Below are positions 32,950-44,045 of a stretch of 64,000 nt of DNA, piece by piece. Source of the DNA: Cercophora sp. LCS_1. Taxonomy: Eukaryota > Ascomycota > Sordariomycetes > Sordariales > Lasiosphaeriaceae. Location of the stretch: assembly GCA_036250225.1 (NCBI GenBank), contig JAPZLL010000042.1:1-64000 (forward strand), in the 5' to 3' direction. The notes below the pieces were generated by a model. It made no database searches. It was not told where the DNA came from and saw only the letters and a list, made by a program, of their open reading frames with translations. How positions within the stretch are numbered: position 1 is the stretch's first letter; every line of letters begins with the position of its first letter. The position numbers were made by a program, and so were the translations under genes.

Positions 32950-33599
32950 ACTGTCGAGCCATCAAACACGCCATTGGGCTGCTATGAGCATGAGCAAAAT
33001 CCGGATCCCATCCCCACCGCCCGCATATAGCTAGCCCTACTCGACTGCCCCGTGCCCCGGCGCTGCCTCGGTCGCCGGCCGCGTCCTCCCAGATCCCTCA
33101 CCGACTGCTGCGTCATCACCATCGCCCTCTGCGCCGCCACCTTCATCTGGCAGCCCGCTGGCCACAGTCAGCTGACGCTCATGGCCTACGCCGAACTCTT
33201 TTGGCTTCGCGAGCGGTAGCAACCTTGGTTATGTGTTTCTCGAGCAGCTGTGGATTCTACAGATGGATCTATAAAGATAGGAATCTCTGGCAACGCCGAA
33301 AGAGAGATCAGGCAATACAATCACTTTGGAGACCCTAAATAAGCAGTGCAGTGTTTCTGACAATGACATCCCAGAGGCGATGCGCCGCGACAAAGATTCC
33401 CACCCGATCCATCCCTTGAAGCCATATCCTTCCCCGATCAGCCCGCACGATGACTCCAATACGCCCGATGGCTTCTGTGCTCTCATCCTTCCAGCCATCG
33501 TAGCACCCACGAGCGGGAGACCGCCCTCCTATAAGGCCACCCAATATCCAGTCCGCTGAGTTTTTTCGCGGGAAATAACGTCCAGCAAAAATCATGCCA
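32950..33599. other. Degraded sequence
   Basis: A short hydrophobic frame near 33090-33220 (CVITIALCAATFIWQPAG) looks like one membrane helix of a lost protein. Nothing else is supported. Confidence 0.35.
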
Positions 33600-33990
33600 T
33601 CCCGCGTGGTGAGCGGAAAAATTGAGAAGATCTTGGGTATTATTGGGTTGACATTTCGTTCTTACAAACTCAATGAAACTATTACAAACAAAACCATTTC
33701 TGTACAACGCATCCCCATTTCTTACGTAACAAGGCTGCCGTCTCCCACCCTAATCCCCATCCATGATTATGATTTTGTCCCGATCAGTGACCTTTACTGC
33801 TAATATTCTGACTGCTCTCCACCCTCGGTAAGAGCTGCAACCTTCTGTCTTTTTTTTTTACCTCTCCTGAGCCTTCCTCACTTTGTTGGTGTTTGTTTGC
33901 GTGTTTGTTTGCGGGGGTACCTATGTCGATCGGGTTGAGTTCCGTCGCAACCACCCCGCTTTTATGTTGTTTCCATTGGCCGGGAGACAT
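33600..33990 (+). repeat. Dispersed direct repeat, copy 1
   Basis: Aligns with 37830-38120: the pairs gttcttac(a/c)aactcaat, aaaaccatttctg.acaacgcatcccc, gctacaaccttctgtctttt, tgttggtgttt and gggttg(a/g)gttccgtc occur in the same order. No coding capacity. The two copies bracket the interval 34.0-37.8 kb. Confidence 0.7.
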
Positions 33991-36704
33991 CCATCCGCAC
34001 CGGCCCTTCTCCTAGGACCATCTCATGCTCTAGGAGGTCATTCATGTCCAAGTCTGCCTCGCCTAAAGTGTCCTGATACATTTCTTATCCGAGCACCTTT
34101 AACACACCGACAGTGGTTTTCGACGAGGATCCGAGATAGTATGCATAAGTCATGCTGTTTTCGTTGAGGTAATCCTATCCTTCGTTGGATGAATTGTTGA
34201 CTGGTCCAAAGTCTCAGAGGTTTGTTAGCATTTGGGTCATTGTACAGGTTTACTCAAAGACACCCAAGTTCTCTGTCATGCCCTGTTGTATTATTGGCGT
34301 ATGGATCATTTAAAGTCATCTTTTGCATGCGGGCTTATCCTCCCATTTTTATGCCCACGCCACCCTCGAGCCCGTTTGGGGCATACCAGTCATTTCACAC
34401 TGGGTTTTCTTCGTCCTGCTGGTGTTCGCATGTGCAACTAGCCCCAGCGGTCGGACTTCCAAGCTTTCATTGGTTTGAGTGTATGCTGGCATTATTTCGG
34501 CGATCGGCTCGAGCTATTGGACCGTAGGGGACACACATTTGCAGTTGATGAATGCCGGCGGTTGAGGCACCCAAGGGCTCCCGATGCAAGGATTATGGGG
34601 TGGAAGACGGATTGCATGGATGATCTCCATGAGGGTGACGCTGACGGGTTTGACTCTGATGAGCTTGACTTTACCGAGTCTGGCTCTGGTTGGTGTGATT
34701 CTGATGGGCGTGAAGGTGGTGAGGTTGACTCCTTTGACGGGGGTGATTCTGACCGGGGGTGGATGTGATGTGGGCGACCTCCTGATGACGGTGACTGATG
34801 GGGAAGACTCCGATCAGAATGGCTCTGGTCTCAGTCAAGACAGTTGATAGAGCTTGGAGAGCCGTTTGGTTTACAAGGCCTCGCCACCATAGTTTTCATC
34901 TGCCTCTCGCTAATTGAGATGATGCCATCTCCATTCTCTCCGTATTTGCCGGCAAAGGAGCCTGAACGTTGCCGACTCAGGTTGAACGTGGCGGGATAGC
35001 CGGTTGCTGGGCGAACCACGATCTCAGCAACGTAGCGGTAAAGCCTGCCTTTTCCCTTTATTGGGGCACGGGTATCCTCCTTTACCCATTTTCCATCTTG
35101 TTGCATGTAAGCTTATGTTTTGCCTTTCCGCTTTAAAGTAAGACGCACGGGTTGGACATTGAGATCTGTCCAAGGGGAAGCACATCCTTGCTGGCGGTTG
35201 GGGGGGTTTTCCTCGGTAGTAAGATCGGCGATGGTTGCCGTTTCGAGTTCCCTGAGAGTAGCTTCCCTGCGCTGGCGACGAAGGTTGGCCGCTGTTACTG
35301 GTTGGGTCGACCCGCTAGGAACTTTGGCAAGGTCCTGAGAGCCCATCGTGCCTGAAGATGGTAAGGCTTGAGCGAGAATGGGCGGATCGGAAGTTGAGAG
35401 TTGAACTGAATACATCGAGACCTCCTCCCCAGAAGCGTGGCGCTCGACGGGCAGACTTTGTTGCGGTTTTGCAGGGAACGTCGCCATTCATTGCTGGTTC
35501 TGGTTTGTGCCCGCACAGCGGGGCCTGTGTGTGCAGATGGCGCCTGGCTTGCAAACGGCCCTTGCCGACCGTTTTGTGCGGCCAACGGTTTTGTGTTGTG
35601 GTGTTTGCTTGCTTCGGCTCATGTGGATATTTAGGCAGTGAAGATGCCAGTGAAGCCGGTGGTTCCGTCAGAAACGAAAATGACGGTCTGGTGTGTGGTG
35701 GTGACTTGGTCAAGGAGCCCACAAGTGAGTTCATCCATGCGGTTCTTGTTTGACGTTCCTGGGTTCTTTAACTGCGGGAGTGGCTTTGCCAAAACACTGA
35801 GTTACGTCCCCCAAATCAGTCCAGACAAGAGTCGCAAAGGTTGCCCTCCCTTGGAGTTATCGCTTTGTACCGTAGGTTTGAAGCTAAGAGAAAGAGAAGG
35901 TTGGATCGCTGAAGGTTGGGGACTTCCATCTTTTATGCTTTTCAAGACCCCTCCGAGGCCGCCCTCCCCCTCCAAGAGAAAATGACCCAGGCGCCATATC
36001 CCGTCTCGGCAATGTCCGAACAGCATCAACGTCATGCAGATCATGGTGTGTCAAAGCCAGGACATGGGTGTGGTGCCGTGCGTCGTCAAGGTCACCGGGT
36101 GAAGACCATCACAAGAGGGAAGATGGTGGGGGACGAAGCCGTAAGGCAGACCTTGGACCACGACCTTGGAGACGCGATAAGTTGGGGAGGTGTCGCATGA
36201 AGGGAAAAGGGGCAACCCTGGGGAATTCTAAGCCGGGGTCTAGGCCATGTCCATTGCCAACATGTCTCCCCTCCCCGTAAGTATCTGATCACAACTGACC
36301 AGAGAAGCGGATCAGGACATCCAGAGAGCCCAACTCACACTGCCACAAGGCTATGGCCCCAGATTCTACTGGTCTTACAAGATCGGCATCGCCGCGTTTA
36401 TGCGTGCGCGTGGTGTGCCCCTCCACCCCTCCTCCACCCCCCTCCCCCCTCAAAGATTTATCACAGTAACACTCAGGAGGGTGTTTGGGGGGAAAGGGGG
36501 AGGTGGGCCCTACGCCGTGGCCACGCACCCGAGACAGAGTAGGAGAGGATTAAGCATCGCTAGGCGTAGTGTGAACGTACCAGGATACTTCAGGCGAGGC
36601 AGACTTGGACATGTTCTTCCTAGGCGTGGGGTGGTTCAGGGAAGGGTTGGTGGGGCTGACTGTCTGACCTTAGCCGAGGAACCGGGGGGGATCGCGCTGC
36701 CCTA
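33991..36704. other. Repeat-rich tract with an ambiguous minus-strand gene
   Basis: On the minus strand, 35113-35487 and 34831-35106 are in one frame separated by a single TAA (35111-35113 region): an RRQRRE basic patch, then GKGRLYRYVAEIVVRP and RQRSGSFAGKYGENGDGIIS. They may be one small gene broken by a stop or spliced. On the plus strand, 34600-34765 has an acidic DSDELDFTESGSG-type frame. No family is recognised for either. Confidence 0.35.
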
Positions 36705-37738
36705 GCAGTGCTAGCGCACATGCTCCTCTGGGTTGGCGTCATCGCTTTTTTACTCTGTTGGCGCCCCCTGAGCAACCCGCCGTTGGCCACCATACTTACC
36801 CTCGCCATTCTCGCCATCGCCGTCATCGCTCGCCAAGCGGGCTTCTCGGCCTTCCAAGACTGGTCCACGGCGCCGCGGCGTAGGTGGTGTCACCCTGATG
36901 GGAGCCCGGCCCGTCATGGGCCTCATTGATGCTGCAACGCCCGATGTCAAGGAGACGCCAACCCTGATCCAGCGCGAGATTACGCGCTATGTCCGCATCA
37001 TGGTGTGTCTCACCGGTCGTCCTCGCGCTCTTGATTCTCCCCGCCTAGGTTGGCTGGCTCCCCGTTCAACACTCGGGTTACATGGACATCATTAGCTGCG
37101 TCGTGGCGACGAGGCGGTGCATGTGTGACTTGACTTAAACAGGCGGCAACCAGCAGCCCATAGCTCGTACGAGACCTCCAACTACGCCGGACCGCCGTCT
37201 CCATGAACGTCTACAACTGCGGTGTTTATCTCGACATGGCAGCGAGGTCCATCAGTCAAACTGTTGATTCGTGCTTTTGTGGGCCGCAGGCATGAGTCCG
37301 TGGGTAATACCGCCGGCAAGGCAGTCCAAACAGCCCAAAACGGTACACTCCCAAACCGATCTCCTCCTAAATCCCGCCGCTGGCAAGGTTTTCACGCAAC
37401 CCACAGCACGAGACACCCCCGCTAGCCCCTTTGAGGCACGGTAGGTAAATTGAAGATTGCTGTACAGAAACGGTTGACCGCGCAATCATATTGCTGAGTG
37501 GAACGCCCCTTCCCCATGGTTCGGTCCGAGATCCAACAAGAGCGAGACGTAATCAACAAAGACGGCGAAGGTACTTGCCGCCGCCGTTGTTACACAGCTC
37601 TTCTCCTACATGGTTGGGAAGAGCCTCCCGTATGGGCACGTCTGTACCGAACAGGCCTTTGTCTCTCCCCACATCCCGGACTACCCCACCACAGTTTTCT
37701 ATTACGTATCCGTTAGCTGACTAAAACTGAGTCTTGAA
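36705..37738 (+). pseudogene. Scraps of a membrane protein and a kinase-associated protein
   Basis: A hydrophobic frame at 36705-36850 (LLWVGVIAFLLCWRPL and two further helices) looks like part of a membrane protein. At 37575-37730 the frame VVTQLFSYMVGKSLPYGHVC ... PTTVFYY resembles a segment that precedes protein-kinase-like domains in some uncharacterised fungal proteins. Both are short, without starts, and in a tract with many stops. Assignments are from pattern memory only. Confidence 0.3.
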
Positions 37739-37829
37739 AACCACCGTCGCAAAAGTATAGAAGGGTCAGTTCTATCAGACCAAGGCATATAGAGATGCGT
37801 TTGACCTAGATATGTATTACAAAACTTAT

Positions 37830-38120
37830 CTATGGGATTAATATATCGTTCTTACCAACTCAATATAACTCCAAAACCATTTCTGCACAACGCATCCCCA
37901 TCTCTCAGGTAACAGTACTACAGCTCCAGTCTCCCATCCTAATACCCTCGCCACTACTCTACATTAGTAGCAAAAGCTACAACCTTCTGTCTTTTGTTAA
38001 GCACCCCTGAGCCGTCCTCGGCCTGTTGGTGTTTGCTCACAAGAGTACCTATGCTCATTGGGTTGGGTTCCGTCACTATCACCCCGCTTGGACCTCGTTT
38101 CGATTCTCCAAGGGGCGTCC
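37830..38120 (+). repeat. Dispersed direct repeat, copy 2
   Basis: Second copy of the 33600-33990 repeat, shorter and diverged, ending around ccgtcactatcaccccgctt. Confidence 0.7.
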
Positions 38121-38218
38121 CTCCGACTGAAGGCTAATAAACTTTGTCAGTCCCATTACGCCTGCTGTTCAGTAACATTGCCGCTCACCGCTTGGGTATC
38201 CCTGCCCCCCCAGACACT

Positions 38219-38738
38219 TTAGTTCATGATCTCTGGATCGATCGGAACAAACTGGTGGCTCCCAAAGTTTGGGAAACCGCTAGGTAGCTGCCCGTAAAAT
38301 GCTGTGTTGAAATACTCGGCTTCTGAACCTCGGCCACACCTATGCTGTGGGGTAGGGTCCGCTTCAGCGCCATTGAAGTGACATACGGTAATTGAGACCG
38401 AAACTGGGTCTATACTACTAGGATTCAAGGTGATGTTATGCTCTGTTTGTCCGGGCTTTGCCTCGTAACTAATGCATTCGCTGCATGTGACCTTCTTCTC
38501 GCCCTGGCGAACAGTAACGGTATACTGAAGGCTACGAAGTCCTCTGACAGCCGGATTGTAGTTCCCCTGTTCTGTGGGCATAAAAGCAGGACTTGATCCA
38601 GGGTGCTGAGTTTGTGGCTATCAAACGGTTAGAGGTTATTCATCCATAGCCATTGGGTATTCTCCGTACCTGAGAAACTCCGCCAAAAATATCCGAGTCA
38701 GTGAATCGAATTGTAGAGTTTGTTGACGGTGTCGACAT
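38219..38738 (-). CDS. Small spliced orphan protein, 155 aa
   Basis: Exon 1 (38670-38738) and exon 2 (38219-38617) join in phase across a 52-nt intron (gtacgg ... gatag). The protein starts MSTPSTNSTIRFTDSDIFGG, then has a beta-looking stretch (LRSLQYTVTVRQGEKKVTC) with CSEC, and later VSVSITVCHFNG and HRCG. There is no signal peptide. I do not recognise it. The in-phase intron and absence of stops support a real gene, but the small size keeps confidence moderate. Confidence 0.5.
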
Positions 38739-39922
38739 GTTGAAGAATCGGGTACAGGTTAGTGACGAAACTGATTGAAATGGCATTTGACACTGAAAGA
38801 GGGGGAATTCAGAAGAACTTATATCCTCAGCCTTCCTTGACCCGCTGTGGTGATATTAATACGCCCCCTCTTTACTCCTCCTTTGCTGTGCATTCAACAG
38901 GGGATTATTTCTCGAGGTGGACGAGTACCCCCTTGCTCCAGGGGACACAAAGGATTATCCAGGGATGCCACATAATCTTTGAGCTTCATGCTAACTTCGA
39001 TAGTCTGACTTAGAATTACGGACCATCCCCTTCTGAAATACCACCTTGACATGTGCTCGATCCATATAGTGGTTTCCCATAAATCGGTCCCGCTTCAGGC
39101 CTCCTGCTGGACATTGAGGATGTCTGATAGCAGTAGGAGCCTTGCATTAGCTGATGCCCGGTGAAGACCGAGAGCTCAATGCGTTCCGCCCACGCGATCT
39201 CCGGGCTTCTTCCCTGCCCCTGCCCACTCAGGGGGCCGAAGCGGTGAGGTGCATCTCTTGGGCACTCTTGCTGCCTGCGCCGGAGGGATGCCCCTTGCAG
39301 CATTTTTGCGGCACCGGAAGAGGCCTGCCAGTCGATGTCGTCCAACTGCACTCCAAGGTACCGGAGGTGAGTTGTCAGTACAACTAGCTGCTTTGGGGTG
39401 GGTGGTTGGCTGGTACCAAACTAACGCAGGGGCTGTAATCGAGTCTTTATGCAGCTTCAGCCCCTCCAGGCGGTCTGGCGTCGTCAGGGGGGAAAGAGTG
39501 AGGGGAGAAACCGGGAGGTGGGGGTGAAACTGCAAGGTGGATTTTGGATCACGGCCTTGATAGATGTATGATGGCTTAGTTGTTCCAGGAGGAGTCGAGT
39601 GCCTCGACGAAATGATGGGAAGGGCGGCAAAGAGAAGGGAGGGCTAATTTGAAGAGGAAATGAGGAGAGCAAGGCCTTGAATGTTGGTGGCTAACGAGCT
39701 TGGTACGTCCGCAAGGACAAAAGCTCAGTGGAAGCCTTGGTCTAATATGTTCGCTCCTGCCACCGTCAACTTGGCTCGACATCATGTTGTGATAAATTAT
39801 TTTACCATTTCTTTTCTTTTCTGCATTATCTGCCTTCATGCTCCCATTATTTTTCATCTGTTTGTAGGGCTGTATAGACCTCCGGGTTGGGAAAGGGAGT
39901 GCATTTTGCCATATGTAGCAGG
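38739..39922. other. No gene recognised
   Basis: Contains the ccgggaggtgggggtgaaa block near 39510 that recurs inverted at 41690-41745 and direct at 43024-43060. Overlapping frames show no motif. Confidence 0.4.
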
Positions 39923-39927
39923 GATAG

Positions 39928-40193
39928 TGTAACGGGCTGCGCCCTGTTGGGGCTTCGGCAACCCTCAGCCAGGGTTGTGTGTGGGGAGGGGACAACGGAC
40001 CCCTGACGAAGCTATTCCCACTTCGCACGCCACGGCGCGCCAACCGGCCCCAGCAACGCGCCCGGACCATGGCGCTCTCTCCGATCGGAGGAGCGGCGCA
40101 TTCGACGCGCTTCTTCCTCCTTTCCCTCCTCAAGTTCAGCGTGCTCGTAGAGTGGCCTAGGTAGTTGCAATATACTGCCTCGAGACCGTTACA
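39928..40193. mobile_element. Solo LTR with 5-bp target duplication
   Basis: 266 bp start with TGTAACGG and end with CCGTTACA, a perfect 8-bp terminal inverted repeat with TG...CA ends. The element is flanked on both sides by GATAG (39923-39927 and 40194-40198). This is the textbook footprint of an LTR retrotransposon reduced to one LTR by recombination. The rest of that element is not in the window. It lies about 140 bp downstream of chromodomain copy 2. Confidence 0.9.
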
Positions 40194-40332
40194 GATAGCT
40201 AAATTCAAGCACATAAACATTTCTTCACTTCATCAACTGTTATGTTCTGTTGCCATTGCTGAAAATGGAGTTTAATCGGGTTAAATTCCAACAACTATTA
40301 TTTGCAAATATACGTACAGGGAGTCTCTATAA

Positions 40333-41222
40333 CTAGATTTTGCGCGGCCGCCCCCGCTTCGACCCGGCCTGACTCATAGCCCTCTTTTTCCCCATGTTAG
40401 TTTTCTGAGCACTCCACTGTTGCAGCGCCTCCTTGGCGTTTAACAAATTGCCGCTAGGCTCAAGAGTTGGCTTCCAACTAACCACGTAGTAGGTTTCCCC
40501 GTCAATAACTTCCTCGCCGATAATTTTCTCAATTTCCCATGCACCACACAGAATACCATTATCGGACATTGCTTTTACCTCTATTTCTGACAGTTCTGCG
40601 TCAGTTGTGCCCTGGCCTCCCAACTCGGGACTGAGGGGGCCTCGCCCATCAGATCCCTCGACGCTCTCAAACCCGGTCACATCCGTGTGGGTGCTGCCAG
40701 CGCGAGAAGAGTTTGCAAAACCTGCTGAGGATACCGTATCTGCAGAGTGGCCTTCCATGTCGTCTGTTGGCTGTGTCGAAGGGCTAGAGTCTTTGTGGGA
40801 AGATCCTCCCAAGGTGCTGTTAGTTGGTTCGGCAGGTGTCTCATTGGAAACTTTAGTTGGTTCTCCCCCAACTCTCAGCGTATGGGCAGGCTCTATTCCG
40901 TATTCAGTCATGCCCTCGGTAATGATTTTCCCGCCTCCTAGGATGAATTAGCGGATACTTAAGGTGAAAGAAATGGTGTAGTACCAGGATCATTGGGGAC
41001 ATTGGTAGTAGACTGAAAGCTGGATTTTGATCGCATACCAGCTGTAAGGGCCTCGATGGGATGAAATTCTTCGCCATCGCTGCTATTGATAATGGCGGCA
41101 CTGATAGAGGAAGGATGCGCCGTGGGCTGACGCTGGGGGGGCCGAATTGCCTTTGACCGAGACCCAGGCTGGTGACAAAAGTCCTGGGTAATAGGATCAT
41201 ACGGCACAAATTGAAAACCCAT
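40333..41222 (-). CDS. Chromodomain protein with AT-hook-like C-terminus, copy 2
   Basis: Exon 1 (40985-41222) and exon 2 (40333-40937) join in phase across a 47-nt intron (gtacta ... cgctaattcatcctag), giving 280 aa. The chromodomain spans about residues 205-260: WEIEKIIGEEV, ETYYVVSWKPT, and a final helix with EALQQWSAQK. The C-terminus is KRGRPRKI, an AT-hook-like motif. Paralogous to copy 1 (shared STQPT.DM, EGSDGRGP and ELGGQGT-type segments ahead of the chromodomain) but clearly diverged, yet both frames are open. The start at 41222 is chosen by alignment with copy 1 (both have an HQP..S.. motif soon after). Confidence 0.8.
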
Positions 41223-41289
41223 TCTACGTTCCAGGGTGATTGATGAGAATGGCTGCCAGGAAAGGGCCAAAAGGAGAGGGATAAAGACA

Positions 41290-41890
41290 TTTATTTATAC
41301 ATAGGCGGGGAGGTCAGCCGGCCTCTCACGTTCCCCGAATAGGTTTCCAGAATGGGTGTTTCCCAAATGGAATATATCTCGGCTCTTGCCCATTTAGGTA
41401 ATCCTGTTTTGGGCAATCCTCTTTTGGGCATTCTCGACGGGCGTCATCCTGAGAAGTCCTAAAGGAGATATCATGCTCCCTTTCCTTTTTCGGACAATTC
41501 TCTTTTGGGCAATCCTCTTTTGGGAAATCCTTTTTGGGGCATTCCTCTTTCAGGCGCCATCCTGAGAAGCCCTAAAGGAGATATCATACTCCCTTTCATT
41601 TTCAGGAAAACTACAAGATCCCCAATCGGGCAAAGAGGATTGCCCAAAAGAGGCACTCAACCTCCCTTGGAGTAACTGAGTCATTACACCCCGATCAAGG
41701 TTGCGGTCCAAGACCTGCCTTGCGGTTTTGTCCCCACCTCCCGGTTTCTTCCCCCCCCCCCCCCCCTTTCCCTCTCATAGTGGCGTCATGCCGCTTGGGG
41801 GAACCGAAGCCGCATGATTTGACTCCACCTCCATCGTAAGACTCTTTGACTGCTTAAAGGCTAAGCTGCTATATAGACGAGGAATAGCGT
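41290..41890 (-). repeat. 5' flank shared with chromodomain copy 1
   Basis: Counterpart of 29540-30240: cattacaccccgatcaaggt, a poly-C tract of about 16 nt after cacctcccggtttctt, aaccgaagccgcatga and tttgactgctt. Orientation relative to the gene is the same as in copy 1. Confidence 0.65.
41398..41605 (+). repeat. Tandem duplication of about 115 bp
   Basis: Two successive units carry catcctgagaag(t/c)cctaaa, ggagatatcat(g/a)ctcccttt, and runs of cctcttttgggca in each. The second ends in an inverted phrase (gcaaagaggattgcccaaaagagg), so the border is partly palindromic. Confidence 0.7.
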
Positions 41891-44045
41891 TACATCCATA
41901 ACAAGGTCTATCCCGCATCATGTCAGCCTTCCGGGCCACTCCTCCCCCATGCTGCCAATGCCTCCGGATAGACCATCATAGCACAAGCTCTGCCTCGTCC
42001 GACGGTTTCACTACCCCTGTTCATTTTTGGTCCAAGGGCAATGAGTGTGAGCCTTGAAATGGACATATTCCCAGAGCATACTATCACAATGGGAATAGCT
42101 CCGTCCTACCTGGGCGGCAGGGGAATTGGAGAGGAGAAGCGCTGAATGGGAAAAGGAGATTTTGGCTATGGCTTTGTCTTGAGTAGAAGCGCAGCTTTGC
42201 AACTGCCTCAATAGTTCACGAGCCTCACTTCTCCCAGCCAGTCTGCGCTTTGGAAACCGCTGCTTTCCTGCCCTGACTGCTCCAAGTGGCGTCCAGCGGG
42301 CGCGGCTCATATGGCGGACACGCCAATATTGATGCCGGTAGAGATGGGCTCTGCCCCTGAAGACACTAACCTTGGATGTACATCCCTACCCTGTCACCCC
42401 CCTTCCACCTGCATCACGCTGCTCTCGGGCACCCCGTTGCTCTCGGGCATTCCGTTGCTCTCGGTCATCCCGTATCTGAGGCCAAGTTGCCTAGATCTAT
42501 CCCTGGAGTCAGCCCGTGGGCCTCTCACTACGACACCCACCATTCACCATGTTAGCCAGCAGGACACATATGGTTGGCTGATTTACGAGATCCCCCCCAG
42601 GAGAGAAGATGGCAAGGGCTATGACCTCATTCCAAACACACCAAAACAGGTTGATCCTCTAATTCCCAAAATAGCTATTTTCCAGGAGGGTAATCCCTCG
42701 ATATCTGATCAAGGCTGCCGAATTTCACAGCGATAGCCCTTGGGCAACGCCGTCACTTCTTCCCACAGCGCTGCTAATGCCCGAGACCTTGAACTGAAGT
42801 CTGCTTTACTATTCCACACCTCTCTACATCCTGCTCTTCAAATTAGCCCTCCTTTCTCCACGCCTTTTCCACCATCCATCCCCTTGAGGCACTTAAACCC
42901 CCCTGAAATAGTTAAGCCGTCGCACATCCATCAAGGCTATGACCCTCTCACGGCATGCAGCGGTATCCCTCATCTGTGGTGCAGTACTTCGCGCTGTCCA
43001 AAAAAAGAAACCGCGAGAGAAAAACCGGGAGGTTGGGGGTAAAACTGCAAGGCGGATCTTGCCCCCTGCTACCTTTTTAGCCCGCCGTATCACTCCCCAC
43101 ACATATCACCATGCCTCCAAAAAAACCGTCATAGCGCAGAGCCTACCTCGTATTTTGCCCTCTCCCCCTGGAGTGAGCAGGCGAGCCGGTGAGCCTCTCG
43201 GACACCCGTTATCCGCAATGTCGACCGGTGTGACACCATGATTGAGTAATTAATTTACGAGACCTCTCGATCTCCAAGGCCACCCGGACATGCCTTGCGC
43301 CCGAGTGGTGAATGGCACTTGCAGCCAGAAAGCTCCGTTTGATCACAGCCGCTGGCTTCAGCTTGTGACCAGACAAGCCGGCTACGACTAGGTAGCTGTT
43401 CCTTCGCATCCCCCCTTAGTCGGCTGGAACACCAGTATTTCGGTAAATCCCCACATCATTATGCAACATTACAAGGGGCAATTCATGTTGTCGGGCATGA
43501 GCTGGTAGTTTCTATTGGCCAGGTACTCTTCAGGGAAGCTTCGTCACCCTATGCCAGCTGCAGCGGCCCACATGGAAGGCAGTAATTGCCCTGCATCATG
43601 CTGGCTAGTTACGTTAGCTCTTGAGACACACATGGTTGACACGGAACGTACCAAGGCGGAGGGAATGGTTGCCGACTCAGAGCAATGGAGCCGGCCAAAA
43701 ACGGAGAACTCAGCGTGCGACCAAGAAATCGGTGTGTGCAAACATTGTTGCTGAACAAGAGAGGCATAGAAATCGAAGCTGACAACTACGTTCTGGATTG
43801 TCCTTTGTTGTGGAATTCTTGTAAAAAGAAACGAATTTAGAGCATAAGAGTGTTAGGCAAATTGATGACAGGAAAAACGGAGGCAGAAACGATGTGGATT
43901 TATAACCGGCAGAAAAAGATGCTCGCCTGAGGCACAAGTTCTGCCGAAAATGGCAGGGTGGGGCAACGCAGCCTGAGGCGAGATTTGGAGAATTTCCGAG
44001 ACAGGAAACCGCCAAATCCGGCGGGCAATGCACATGGAAGAAATT
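41891..44045. other. Repeat-derived tract, no secure gene
   Basis: A frame at 42311-42736 (141 aa) contains three 18-bp tandem units (ttgctctcgggcatcccg-like, 42420-42473) and no motif. The ccgggagg block occurs at 43024-43060. I see nothing that supports a functional gene. Confidence 0.4.

Noticed and set aside
39576..40220. 214-aa minus-strand frame
   Set aside because: Runs across a solo LTR and its unrelated flank, so it cannot be one conserved gene.
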